From Rhodococcus pseudokoreensis (lineage in GTDB: Bacteria; Actinomycetota; Actinomycetes; Mycobacteriales; Mycobacteriaceae): a stretch of DNA of 64,000 nucleotides. Below are positions 34,843-43,395 of this stretch, piece after piece (positions within the stretch are counted from its first letter, which is position 1; each line of letters opens with the position of its first letter). Under the pieces are notes generated by a model. It saw only the letters and a program-made list of their open reading frames with translations, searched no databases and had not been told where the DNA came from. The stretch is taken from positions 8,184,001-8,248,000 of the forward strand of contig NZ_CP070619.1 in NCBI RefSeq assembly GCF_017068395.1. The letters are read 5' to 3'. The position numbers and the translations under genes are program-made.

Positions 34843-35985
34843 GTGTCAGCAGAACCCGCCCGCCGGCAGATCCGGCTCGGCCTCCTCACCAACCCGCCCG
34901 GCAACGGTGCCCGCGGACAGGTCCGCCCCGGCGATGTCCGGCACACCGGCCGCGTCCTCGACCACTACGCAGATCTCGCCCGGACCGCGGAAGCCTCGAA
35001 GTTCGACGTTCTGTTCGCCGCCGACGGACTGACCTCCGACACCGAGGTGGGTACGAAACCCGAACCACTGACACTCTTCTCGGCGCTCGCCGCCGTGACG
35101 GAGCGCATCGGGCTGGTCCCCACGGTGTCCACGACGTTCACGGCGCCGTTCAACCTTGCGCGACAATTGCAGTCGCTGGACCACCTTTCCGGTGGCCGCG
35201 TGGGGTGGAACGCGGTCACATCGGCTGCGGGGGAGCGCAACTTCGGCGACGCACCGCTGCCCGAACACGAGGCACAGCACCACCCGGTGCTGTTCCAGGC
35301 AGGCTCGTCCGACGACGGCAAGGCGTTCGCGGCAGCGTTCGCCGAGGGTGTCTATACCGCGCAGCAGACACTGCGCGGAGCCCAATCCTTCTACCGCGAC
35401 CTGAAGGCCCGGACCGCCGCAGCGGGCCGCAACCCGGCGAACATCCTCGTTCTACCCGGAATCAGCACGACGATCGGCGGCACCGAGGAGGAGGCCAAGC
35501 GGATCGACGACGACCTGTTCGAACAGCACTACAGCGACGCCTCCCGCACGGCGCTCGAGGGGCAACTGTCCGGCGTCGACCTGTCGGGCCTCGCGCTCGA
35601 CGACGCGATTCCGCCGTCGTGGCTGCCGCCGGTCGTGTCGGTACAGGGCAGGCAGAGCCGCTACGGTGTGTTCCGCGAACTGGCGGTGGACGAGGGCTGG
35701 ACGGTCCGGCAGTTGATCACACTGCAGCAACGGTCCGCAGGTCACGGCCGCGCGGTCGGCTCACCCGAACAGGTCGCGAACCGGCTCGAACGGTGGTTCG
35801 TCGACGGCGGTGCCGACGGCTTCATCGTCATGCCCGGGCAAGGTCCGGGTGGTGTCGAGGCGTTTACCGAGCACGTCGTTCCGATCCTGCAGAAGTGCGG
35901 ACTGTTCCGCACGGACTACGAATCCGACACGCTTCGAGGAAATCTCGGCCTGCCCGCGATTCCGGAGCGCGCCCTCGCCGCGTGA
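34843..35985 (+). CDS. DszA/NtaA-family monooxygenase with internal deletion
   Basis: About 380 residues, against about 445 for its paralogs. The N-terminus (RQIRLGLLTNPPGNGARGQV), GRVGWNAVTSAAGERNFG, GSSDDGKAFAAAFAEGVYTA and the C-terminal FRTDYESDTLRGNLGL are all in frame. About 60 residues are missing between ERNFGDAPLPEHEAQ and HHPVLFQAGSS, the stretch that in paralogs holds the RY-RAAE-V helix and the ARFADP...SPQG loop. The frame is intact, so it may be expressed but inactive or altered. The GTG at 34843 has GGAG nine bases upstream; an ATG at 34828 is an alternative. Followed 37 bp later by the aminotransferase. Confidence 0.78.
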   Translation: MSAEPARRQIRLGLLTNPPGNGARGQVRPGDVRHTGRVLDHYADLARTAEASKFDVLFAADGLTSDTEVGTKPEPLTLFSALAAVTERIGLVPTVSTTFTAPFNLARQLQSLDHLSGGRVGWNAVTSAAGERNFGDAPLPEHEAQHHPVLFQAGSSDDGKAFAAAFAEGVYTAQQTLRGAQSFYRDLKARTAAAGRNPANILVLPGISTTIGGTEEEAKRIDDDLFEQHYSDASRTALEGQLSGVDLSGLALDDAIPPSWLPPVVSVQGRQSRYGVFRELAVDEGWTVRQLITLQQRSAGHGRAVGSPEQVANRLERWFVDGGADGFIVMPGQGPGGVEAFTEHVVPILQKCGLFRTDYESDTLRGNLGLPAIPERALAA

Positions 35986-36022
35986 TCCGCCGATTTGTCC
36001 CGACCACGAAGGAACTCCGAAC

Positions 36023-37249
36023 ATGACGAGCCTCGTTTCCCCTTCTACGCCATCGTTGTCCAGCTTGATCACCCGCCCGCTCGAGGCGGGCGGGTTCGGA
36101 CCCCCGCCGGCCTCCCTGCCGTCGGACGCGATCCGCCTGCTGGGCGGGGTCCCCGCCGACGAGGCGCTGCCGGTGAACGAACTGGCGGCCGCGTTCGCGG
36201 TCGCCCTCGCGTCACCCCCGACAGGTGCACGGGCGCTGCAGTACTCGGTGGCCCCGGGCATCGAGACGCTCCGCGAATGGATCGCGGCGCGTGAGAGCGA
36301 CGAATCCGTTGCCGATCCGGACCGGGTCGTCGTCACCAACGGCGCCCTGCACGGACTGAGCCTGGTATTCGCGGCCCTCCTCGACCCCGGCGACCTGGTG
36401 GCCGTCGAGAGCCCGACCTTTCCCGTGGCGCTGCGAGTACTCGACCATTACGGCGCCCAACTCCTGCCGGTGCCGAACACCGGGGGACGTGTCGACCTCG
36501 ATGTCTTCGAGAGCCACTTGCAGGCGGGTCGGATCCCGAAGCTGTTCTACGTGATCCCCGACTTCCACAATCCGACCGGCACGACCCTCGCGGCCGAGGA
36601 CCGGTTGCGCCTCGTCGCTCTCGCCGAGCGCTACGGATTCGTCGTCGTCTCCGACAACCCGTACCGCGAGCTCCGGTTCCGGGGCACGGCCGTTCCGGAC
36701 TTCCCGCTCGACAGCGATCGGGTGGTGCGGGTCAACACGTTCTCCAAGACCCTCGGACCCGGGCTCCGGCTGGGATGGGCGGTCGCCCCGACCTGGCTCC
36801 AGGCCGGACTGTTGCGGTTGCGCGCGAACCTCGATCAGCACGCGTCGCTACTGACCCAGTCCGCCGTGGCGCATCTGCTCGACCGGCCGGGACTGTTCGA
36901 CGGCATCGTCGCGAACGCCCGCACCCTCTACCGGGAGCGAGCGGATCTGCTGTCCGACGTTCTCACCGCGGAGGCAGGTGATTTGATGTCGATTCCGCAG
37001 GCCGAAGGCGGAATCTTCGCCTGGGTCACGGTGACCGACCCCGATATCGACCTCGCGGAGGTGCGCGCCGCCGCGAACGCGCTCGGCGCGGACTTCTCGT
37101 CGGGCCGCTACTTCGACCCCGCAGCGAGCGGACTGTACGCCCGCAGCCTGCGTCTGGGCTTCACGAACCAGAGCGAAGGGAACCTCCGTCTCGGGGCGCA
37201 GCGCATCGCCCGGGCTGTCCGTGAGGTGCACTCCGCGTCGCGCCGCTGA
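36023..37249 (+). CDS. PLP-dependent aminotransferase (class I/II)
   Basis: A 408-residue fold-I aminotransferase of the LysN/aromatic-aminotransferase/MocR-like catalytic type. PLP-binding residues are visible: Asp211 in VVSDNPYRELRF, Lys242 in NTFSKTLGPGLRLGW, and the substrate Arg in YARSLRLGFTN. No helix-turn-helix precedes it, so it is an enzyme rather than a MocR regulator. It follows the shortened monooxygenase closely. A carbon-sulfur lyase or transaminase role on a sulfur amino acid is possible from context, but the sequence does not settle the substrate. Confidence 0.85.
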   Translation: MTSLVSPSTPSLSSLITRPLEAGGFGPPPASLPSDAIRLLGGVPADEALPVNELAAAFAVALASPPTGARALQYSVAPGIETLREWIAARESDESVADPDRVVVTNGALHGLSLVFAALLDPGDLVAVESPTFPVALRVLDHYGAQLLPVPNTGGRVDLDVFESHLQAGRIPKLFYVIPDFHNPTGTTLAAEDRLRLVALAERYGFVVVSDNPYRELRFRGTAVPDFPLDSDRVVRVNTFSKTLGPGLRLGWAVAPTWLQAGLLRLRANLDQHASLLTQSAVAHLLDRPGLFDGIVANARTLYRERADLLSDVLTAEAGDLMSIPQAEGGIFAWVTVTDPDIDLAEVRAAANALGADFSSGRYFDPAASGLYARSLRLGFTNQSEGNLRLGAQRIARAVREVHSASRR

Positions 37250-37389
37250 CCTTCTCTCGGCGCCGCGACGAATATCGATGCCGCTTTCGGCAGGCGAGTG
37301 AGGAAGGGTGCTGTCTCTTCCGGACATGGGTGCCCGGCCCGGGCTGACTGCTGGCATCCGAGTACTGCATCGCAGGAAGGCAGAGGGCT

Positions 37390-38274
37390 TCATCTGTGGG
37401 CAATGTCCTCGACAAGCTGCTCGAATTTGCGCACCGTCGGATCGCTATTGTCTGAACGAGCACACAGGAGAACGCGTGTAGGTGCCAGGTCCTCGACGAC
37501 GACGAAACGCACGCCGGGATGGGCGTAGAAGTGGGGGACCGACTCCGCGGTGATGGCGATTCCGGTGCCGGCCGCACATTGCTCGAGCATCTCTTCGACC
37601 GTTGAAATCGAGGGTCCGGTTCGCGCCGCGGATCCGTCGGGGCGAGGGTTGACCAGCCAGTAGTCGATCCATTCCTGGGAACCTGTTTCGCTGGGCAGGA
37701 ACGTTTCCTCCGCGATCTCGCGGAACGTGACGGTCGACCGATTCGCGAGAGGATGGCTGCTGGGGAGCACCACTACACGATGCTCGCTCAAGACCACGGT
37801 GCATCGCAGATCGTCAGCTCGCACAGGTTCGCGTGTGAAGACCACGTCCACCCGATTCTCGAGAAGCGCACGGGTCTGGTCGCCCCACTCGAGATGCTTC
37901 AGGTGCACATCGAGAAGCGGGAGATTCGCGCTCGTGGCATTCAGGATCCCCTGGGTGAGCTCACCGGCCCCGGTGGCCATGAACCCGATCCGAATGCGCG
38001 TCGTTCCCTGGTCTGCGCGCGCAGCCCAGGCGGACAGCGTGTCGCTTGCGTCGACAACTGCGCGTGCGAGCGGTACCAGTTCCGCGCCCTTGTCTGTGAG
38101 GTCCACCGACCTGGAAGTTCTTCTCAGGACCTCGAACCCGAGCTCACGCTCGAGGTGGCGAATCTGCTGGCTCAGGGCGGGTCCGGTGATGTAGAGGCGT
38201 TCGGCAGCGCGGCGGAAGTGCAGTTCCTCGGCTACCACCAGGAAGTAGCGTAAGACGCGGGGGTGTATGTCCAT
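37390..38274 (-). CDS. LysR-family transcriptional regulator
   Basis: A 294-residue LysR protein. The N-terminal helix-turn-helix is FLVVAEELHFRRAAERLYIT, then GPALSQQIRHLERELGFEVL, followed by the periplasmic-binding-like effector domain. It is divergent from the cupin-VOC-SDR-SDR operon, and a LysR box lies between them at 38351-38363. It is therefore the likely activator of that operon. The HF-RAAE-L segment is typical of regulators of aromatic catabolism (CatR/BenM type). Confidence 0.9.
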   Translation of the reverse strand: MDIHPRVLRYFLVVAEELHFRRAAERLYITGPALSQQIRHLERELGFEVLRRTSRSVDLTDKGAELVPLARAVVDASDTLSAWAARADQGTTRIRIGFMATGAGELTQGILNATSANLPLLDVHLKHLEWGDQTRALLENRVDVVFTREPVRADDLRCTVVLSEHRVVVLPSSHPLANRSTVTFREIAEETFLPSETGSQEWIDYWLVNPRPDGSAARTGPSISTVEEMLEQCAAGTGIAITAESVPHFYAHPGVRFVVVEDLAPTRVLLCARSDNSDPTVRKFEQLVEDIAHR

Positions 38275-38350
38275 GGGTTTCCTTCCCGGTTCCGGCGTGC
38301 GTCTTCTTCATTCTGCAAGTGTGCGCGTCAGGATCATCCGCACGGATCGG

Positions 38351-38363
38351 TAAGTGTTGCTTA
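38351..38363. promoter_or_regulatory. Candidate LysR-binding box
   Basis: TAAG-TGTTG-CTTA is a perfect 4+4 dyad that fits the LysR T-N11-A rule exactly. It lies 77 bp from the regulator start and about 135 bp before the cupin gene, inside the 223-bp divergent gap. Confidence 0.55.
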
Positions 38364-38497
38364 ACGTTGGGCGCCGGATAGGACCTGGTGTTCGTCCCGC
38401 TCCGGCGGCACAGTGTTACGAGTCACAGGCCGTCGAGCAGCCCTCGTCCCGGCCGGACGTCAGTACCTCCATCCCCCAATCTCGCAGGAGAAATTCG

Positions 38498-39067
38498 ATG
38501 ACCGCTGTCGACGGCACGGCCGCACCCGCCACCGCCCGGAATCCGCTGTTCTGGATGACGAGCCCGGGAAACACCCCCAAGGGGGATCGGCGGGACTTCC
38601 ACACCATGGACGAGACCGAGTGGACCGACTGGCTGATGCCCGGAACGCGCTACAAGCTGCTCTACTGCAACCTCGTCTCGGGTGCCTTCACGCTCTTGTT
38701 GCAGGTGGATCCGGGCATCAAGGCCACTTCGCACTGGCATGTCGGGAACCTGCAGGTGTACATCCTCGAGGGCGGCTTCTACTACTACGACGGAACGGTC
38801 GTCGTCGACGGGCAGACGATCCCTGATATTGGAACACCCCACTCGTTCACGGTCGAAACGGCCGGCACCATTCACGAGCCCTTCTCGACCGAAACGGGCT
38901 GCGTGATGCTCGCGATGTTCGACGGGCCCATCGGCGGCTACACCGAGGACGGGCAACTCGCCGTCATGGGTGATGCGCGACTTCACTACTACATGGCCAA
39001 AGACAACGACGCGGTGCACAACACCCAGTTGGTCGACTACTCGTACGGATCGACCGATCTCCAGTAG
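38498..39067 (+). CDS. Cupin dioxygenase-like protein (dihydroxyacetophenone-dioxygenase type)
   Basis: A 189-residue single cupin. The metal motif is His79-x-His81 in SHWHVGNLQVYILEG, with His126 in AGTIHEPF as the third ligand. The layout is like 2,4'-dihydroxyacetophenone dioxygenase and related ChrR-type cupins that cleave C-C bonds with Fe. GCAGGAG precedes the ATG at 38498; the longer open frame upstream is not needed. First gene of a four-gene operon with VOC and two SDR genes, so an oxygenative cleavage step of a ketone or aromatic compound is plausible. Confidence 0.75.
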   Translation: MTAVDGTAAPATARNPLFWMTSPGNTPKGDRRDFHTMDETEWTDWLMPGTRYKLLYCNLVSGAFTLLLQVDPGIKATSHWHVGNLQVYILEGGFYYYDGTVVVDGQTIPDIGTPHSFTVETAGTIHEPFSTETGCVMLAMFDGPIGGYTEDGQLAVMGDARLHYYMAKDNDAVHNTQLVDYSYGSTDLQ

Positions 39068-39103
39068 CCGCTTCATCCTGCACAGCTCATCGATCGGAGA
39101 ACC

Positions 39104-39610
39104 ATGACCTCATCTCTATCGTCGACGCCGGCCTTCAACCATGTCGGGATCACCGTCCCCGACCTCGACGAGGCTGTCGAGTGGTATCGACAGGTACTGC
39201 GCTTCACCGTCCTCGGCGGACCGATGCAGATCGGCAAAGAGGACGAACCGTTCGGCGAAGTCCTCAGCGATATCTTCGGGGTTGAGTGGGGGAGCCTGCG
39301 CGTCGCCTTTCTCGCCACCGGGGACAGCACCGGAGTCGAGCTGTTCCAGTTCCTCTCGCCCGCCACCACGCAGCCGGACCAGGTGGAGTACTGGCGCACC
39401 GGGCCGTTCCATGTGTGCCTGACGTGGCCGAATGTCGCGGAGTTGGCCGGACATATCGAGCGGCACGGCGGCAAGCAGCGCAGCAAGGTGTGGACGCTGT
39501 TTCCCGGTCGCGACGTCGTCTACTGCGAGGACCCGTTCGGCAACATCCTCGAAATCAGCTCGGGCACTTTCGATCAGACCTGGGCTAACCGCACCTCCGC
39601 ACACGAGTGA
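39104..39610 (+). CDS. VOC-superfamily protein (glyoxalase/bleomycin-resistance fold)
   Basis: A 168-residue VOC protein. Candidate metal ligands are His13 (FNHVGITVPD), a His in the GPFHVCLTW strand, and the Glu in DPFGNILEISS. It is the second gene of the LysR-controlled operon, 36 bp after the cupin and 10 bp before the first SDR. Enzyme type (dioxygenase, isomerase, lyase) is not determined. Confidence 0.82.
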   Translation: MTSSLSSTPAFNHVGITVPDLDEAVEWYRQVLRFTVLGGPMQIGKEDEPFGEVLSDIFGVEWGSLRVAFLATGDSTGVELFQFLSPATTQPDQVEYWRTGPFHVCLTWPNVAELAGHIERHGGKQRSKVWTLFPGRDVVYCEDPFGNILEISSGTFDQTWANRTSAHE

Positions 39611-39620
39611 AGGAATATCC

Positions 39621-40388
39621 ATGAGTGATCCACACCTTGCCGGCAAGACTGCGCTCGTTACCGGGGGCGGCGGCGGGTTCGGCCGCGCGATCTGTCGGCG
39701 GCTCGCGGCGGCGGGCGCCGAAATCGCGGTACTCGACCGCGATCCTGCCGGCGGAGAAGCCACCGCCGCCGCTGTTCGGGAGGCCGGAGGCGTCGCAACG
39801 TTCCACAAGATCGACCTCACCGATCCCTGCGCAGTCCGCGAGGTGGTCGATTCCGTGGTCGGCCAGTACGGCCACCTCGACATCGCGGTCAACAATGCCG
39901 GAATCGGCGGCGACATGGTGCCGCTCGCCGAGTACCCGCTCGACGCCTGGAAACAGGTGATCGACGTCAACCTGAGCAGCGTGTTCTACTGCCTACAAGC
40001 CGAATTGGCAGCGATGACCTCGTCGGCCGCGGGCGGAGGTTCCATCATCAACATCGCCTCGATCATGAGCACCGTTGCGATGCCGAACATCAGTGCGTAC
40101 GTGGCGTCAAAGCACGCGGTGCTCGGGTTGACGAAGGCCGCCGCCGTCGAATACGGCGCGCACGGAGTGCGCGTAAATGCCGTCGGCCCCAGTTTCGCGC
40201 GGGTGGGATTCACCGCCGACAAGATCAGCGACGACGCCCAGTGGGATTCGATGGCTGCGCAACATCCATTGGGCAGAACCGCGACCCCGGACGACATCGC
40301 CGATGCGGTGGCACATCTTGCGAGCGACAGTTCGTCCTATGTCACCGGTCAGCTTCTCCTCGTAGACGGCGGATACACCGCGCAGTAG
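39621..40388 (+). CDS. Short-chain dehydrogenase/reductase
   Basis: A 255-residue classical SDR. Cofactor motif GGGGGFG near residue 16, VNNAGIGG, catalytic Ser in NIASIMS and Tyr-x-x-x-Lys in SAYVASKHAVLGLTKAA; C-terminal VTGQLLLVDGGYTAQ. It prefers NAD(H) or NADP(H) with no clear marker beyond Asp in LDRD, which favours NAD. GAAGGA lies just before the ATG. Oxidises or reduces a hydroxyl/keto group in the same pathway as the cupin. Confidence 0.9.
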   Translation: MSDPHLAGKTALVTGGGGGFGRAICRRLAAAGAEIAVLDRDPAGGEATAAAVREAGGVATFHKIDLTDPCAVREVVDSVVGQYGHLDIAVNNAGIGGDMVPLAEYPLDAWKQVIDVNLSSVFYCLQAELAAMTSSAAGGGSIINIASIMSTVAMPNISAYVASKHAVLGLTKAAAVEYGAHGVRVNAVGPSFARVGFTADKISDDAQWDSMAAQHPLGRTATPDDIADAVAHLASDSSSYVTGQLLLVDGGYTAQ

Positions 40389-40424
40389 CCCGATCACAAC
40401 GAAATCGATGACAAGTGAGGCAAC

Positions 40425-41195
40425 ATGATTGACGATCACCAAGGTGCCGGCCGCGTAGCAATCGTTACCGGGGCCGGCGGCGGGATCGGCGCCGCGACGG
40501 TGCGCCGATTGGTCGCGGACGGGATCCGCGTCGCCGCCGTCGACCTCGACGAGCACGCTGTGAAGGAGTTGGAGACCGAACTCGGAGAGTACTGTCTGGC
40601 GGTCGGTGCCGACGTCTCCACTCACGACGGAACACGAGCGTATGTCGAGGCGGCGCGCGCGCATTTCGGGCGCATCGACTACCTGCACAACAATGCCGGA
40701 ATCGAAGGGTTGGCGACCGCTCTCGACGAGAGCGACCCGGACCAGTTCGGGAAGGTACTCGCGGTCAATGCGGGAAGCGTGTACTTCGGAATGCGGGAAG
40801 TGCTTCCGCACCTGTACGCGCAGGGGCGAGGCGCCATCGTCAACACCGCAAGCCAGGCCGGTATCCGAGGTGTTCCCCGGCTCTCCGCGTATGCCGCCAG
40901 CAAGCACGCGGTCGTCGGCCTGACCCGCAGCGCCGCTTTGGAGGCAGGAGGACGCGGCGTCCGGGTCAATGCCGTCGCGCCCGGTCAGATCGCGACCCGC
41001 ATGATCGACAGCCTCGCGGAGCAGTGGGCGCCCGGCAACGCGTCGACCGTCCACGACCAGCTCATCTCGCAGATCCCACTCGGTCGATACGGCACAGCCG
41101 AGGAGATCGCGCGGCTGGTCGCCTGGCTGTTGTCGGATGATGCGTCGTTCGTGAACGGTGCCGTCTACAGCGCCGACGGCGGAACCACCGCGTAA
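40425..41195 (+). CDS. Short-chain dehydrogenase/reductase
   Basis: A 256-residue classical SDR with the GAGGGIG cofactor motif near residue 17, HNNAGIEG, the Ser of NTASQAGI and Tyr-x-x-x-Lys in SAYAASKHAVVGLTRSA. Asp in VDLDEHAV suggests NAD use. It is 36 bp after its paralog, and two SDRs in one operon imply two successive or stereospecific redox steps. A strong hairpin follows at 41216-41238. Confidence 0.9.
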   Translation: MIDDHQGAGRVAIVTGAGGGIGAATVRRLVADGIRVAAVDLDEHAVKELETELGEYCLAVGADVSTHDGTRAYVEAARAHFGRIDYLHNNAGIEGLATALDESDPDQFGKVLAVNAGSVYFGMREVLPHLYAQGRGAIVNTASQAGIRGVPRLSAYAASKHAVVGLTRSAALEAGGRGVRVNAVAPGQIATRMIDSLAEQWAPGNASTVHDQLISQIPLGRYGTAEEIARLVAWLLSDDASFVNGAVYSADGGTTA

Positions 41196-41215
41196 CGACG
41201 GCACGTGCGGAGAGA

Positions 41216-41238
41216 GGCGCCCGGATTGTCCGGGCGCC
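41216..41238. terminator. Bidirectional hairpin terminator
   Basis: GGCGCCCGGA-TTG-TCCGGGCGCC is a perfect 10-bp stem with a 3-nt loop, 20 bp after the second SDR and between two convergent operons. Confidence 0.65.
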
Positions 41239-41373
41239 GACCGCGGGGCCTTGGCATCCGTCGGCCGAACCCGGCATAGTTTTCGTCGGTGTCGAATCCT
41301 GGTGCCTCGTCGTGCCGAGGAGATTCGATCTGCGAGTCCTGGCCGCAAGCGCGCTGTGCGAACCGATCGATAC

Positions 41374-41877
41374 CTACCCGAACACCTTCTCGAAGCAGTT
41401 CGAGAAGGGGAGGGCCTCGTAGGGGGAGAAGGTCGGGATCCGCGAGTAGCCGCTCTTCTCGTACAGCCTGACCGCGTCGGGCTGCCGGTCGCCGGTCTGG
41501 AGGATCAAGCGGGGTCGCCTCGCGTCTCGGGCCGCGTTCTCGACCGCGGTGAGCAGCGCGGTCGAGACGCCGGTTCCCCGTTCCTCCTTGACGACGAACA
41601 TCCGCTTCAACTCGAGATCGTCGCCGTTCCAGCGCAAGGCCGCGTGGCCTACGGCTCGTGGCTCCGCGGACTCGAGGTCTCTGACGTACACCAGGACGGT
41701 GAGATGCACCGATTCCGGATCCACCGCGTTGGTGGTGGCCCGCACGGCGTCCGACACTCGGTCGGAATACCTGGGGCCGACTTCCGCCGCCATGGCCGCC
41801 CGCAATGTCACCGCGTCGGGATCGGACCACGAGGCTGTGCGGACGACGAACTCGGTGCGCGTGGCACTTTCGGTCAT
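41374..41877 (-). CDS. GNAT-family N-acetyltransferase
   Basis: A 167-residue acetyltransferase. The acetyl-CoA site is VVKEERGTGVSTALLTAVEN (R/Q-x-x-G-x-G/A type), followed by RLILQTGDRQPDAVRLYEKS, and the C-terminal GYSRIPTFSPYEALPFSNCF is a typical GNAT end. It lies 116 bp after the DszA-like gene at 41994 on the same strand, possibly in the same operon. The substrate is unknown; a detoxifying or side-chain-acetylating role is possible. Confidence 0.87.
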   Translation of the reverse strand: MTESATRTEFVVRTASWSDPDAVTLRAAMAAEVGPRYSDRVSDAVRATTNAVDPESVHLTVLVYVRDLESAEPRAVGHAALRWNGDDLELKRMFVVKEERGTGVSTALLTAVENAARDARRPRLILQTGDRQPDAVRLYEKSGYSRIPTFSPYEALPFSNCFEKVFG

Positions 41878-41993
41878 GACTGTTCTCCGTACGACTAGAT
41901 TCGAAGAATCACAGTGTCATGACGTCGATGCCGCGGTCGATAGTTGAAATCACCGTAACCACAAAGCTATCCGGTGACCGAAACCCTTCTCTT

Positions 41994-43361
41994 CTACACC
42001 GGGTCGGGATAGGGGATTCGATCGTGAGGCACCGGCAGGCCGAGGTTGTCGCGCAACGTGGTTCCCGTGTACTCGGTGCGCAGCACGCCCCGGTCCTGCA
42101 GCAACGGCACCACGTGATCGACGAACTCGTCGAGACCGGACGGCACGAGGTGGGAGCCGATGATGAATCCGTCGGAGCCGTCGTTCTGCACGAACGCATC
42201 GACCTTCTCGGCGACCTGGGCGGCGGTGCCGACGATCGGGCCACGTTCGAACTGGTCGATGACGGTCTCCCGCAGGGTGAGTTTCTTCGCCTCCGACACG
42301 GCCCGCAAGGTGGCGACCGTCTCGAACCGGTCCTGGTACGTGAAGGCGCGGCCCTGGATGATCGGCGGCGCGTCGGGATCCGGTTCGATGTCCGGGACAG
42401 GTCCGTCGGGGTCGAACGTGGAGAGGTCGCGGTTCCAGATCTGCTCGAGCAGGATCAGCGCGGTCTGGCCGGTGACCTGCTGGTTGCGGACCTCGTGGTA
42501 CTTCTCCCACGCCTCGGCCTCGGTGTCGCCGAGGACGAAGCTGGCCGAGGGGAGGATCTTGATGTCGTCGGCGCTGCGCCCGAACGAGACCGCGCGGGCC
42601 TTGATGTCGCGGTAGAACTCGGCGGCCTCGGGCAGCTTCCCGTAGGGCGAGAAGATCGCGTCGGCGTTGCCTGCCGCAAAATCGCGCCCCTGCGGTGACA
42701 CGCCGGCCTGCAGGAGGACCGGGCGGCCCTGGGGGCTGCGCGGCACCGTGAACCGGCCGCGGATGTCGAACTGGCCGCCGTGAAAGTCGAAGGTTCCGGC
42801 GTCCGGGCGGCGCAGGAAGTGGCCGTTTTCCTTGTCCGCCACGATGTCGTCACCGCGCCACGAATCCCACAGCTGCCGCACCACTTCGAGGGTCTCCTCG
42901 GCGCGCTCGTAGCGCTGCGAATGGTCCAGGAATCCACCGCGACGGAAGTTCTGCCCGGTGAACGCGTCGAACGAAGTCACAACGTTCCAGGCCGCCCGAC
43001 CACCCGACAGCTGGTCGAGCGACGCGAACTGCCGGGCGAGTTCGTACGGCTCGTTGAACGTGGCGTTGATGGTTCCGGCCAGTCCGAGGTGATCGGTGAC
43101 GGCGGCGAGGGACGCGAGCACCGTGAAGGTGTCGGGGCGGCCGATGATGTCCTGGTCGAAGATCTGCCCGGCGCGCTCGCGCAGCGCCAGACCCTCGGCG
43201 AGGAAGAAGAAGTCGAACTTGCCGCGCTCGGCGGTCCGTGCGGTGTGTTCGAACGAATCGAACTCGATCTGGCTGCCCGCCCGGGGATCCCACCATGCGG
43301 TGTGGTGGTTGACGCCTCCGAGGTAGGCGCCGAGGATGACCTGCTTCTTGAGTGTGTTCAT
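41994..43361 (-). CDS. DszA/NtaA-family FMN-dependent monooxygenase
   Basis: A 455-residue luciferase-like monooxygenase. It begins NTLKKQVILGAYLGGVNHHT and shows [76 protein letters not shown] and a C-terminal LRTEYTGTTLRDNLGLP. The frame is open 32 codons further upstream, but the ATG at 43361 gives the family start. Second gene of the minus-strand pair 44625-41994. It resembles NtaA/EmoA-type enzymes more than the plus-strand paralogs do, by the GGVNHHTAWW start. Confidence 0.9.
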   Translation of the reverse strand: MNTLKKQVILGAYLGGVNHHTAWWDPRAGSQIEFDSFEHTARTAERGKFDFFFLAEGLALRERAGQIFDQDIIGRPDTFTVLASLAAVTDHLGLAGTINATFNEPYELARQFASLDQLSGGRAAWNVVTSFDAFTGQNFRRGGFLDHSQRYERAEETLEVVRQLWDSWRGDDIVADKENGHFLRRPDAGTFDFHGGQFDIRGRFTVPRSPQGRPVLLQAGVSPQGRDFAAGNADAIFSPYGKLPEAAEFYRDIKARAVSFGRSADDIKILPSASFVLGDTEAEAWEKYHEVRNQQVTGQTALILLEQIWNRDLSTFDPDGPVPDIEPDPDAPPIIQGRAFTYQDRFETVATLRAVSEAKKLTLRETVIDQFERGPIVGTAAQVAEKVDAFVQNDGSDGFIIGSHLVPSGLDEFVDHVVPLLQDRGVLRTEYTGTTLRDNLGLPVPHDRIPYPDPV

Positions 43362-43395
43362 CGTGACGTGTCCTTGTCTGAAGGGTCGCGGGGTC

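Noticed and set aside
36023..37249. MocR/GntR-type regulator reading of the aminotransferase
   Set aside because: The catalytic Lys and PLP residues are intact but there is no N-terminal winged-helix domain, so an enzyme is the better call.
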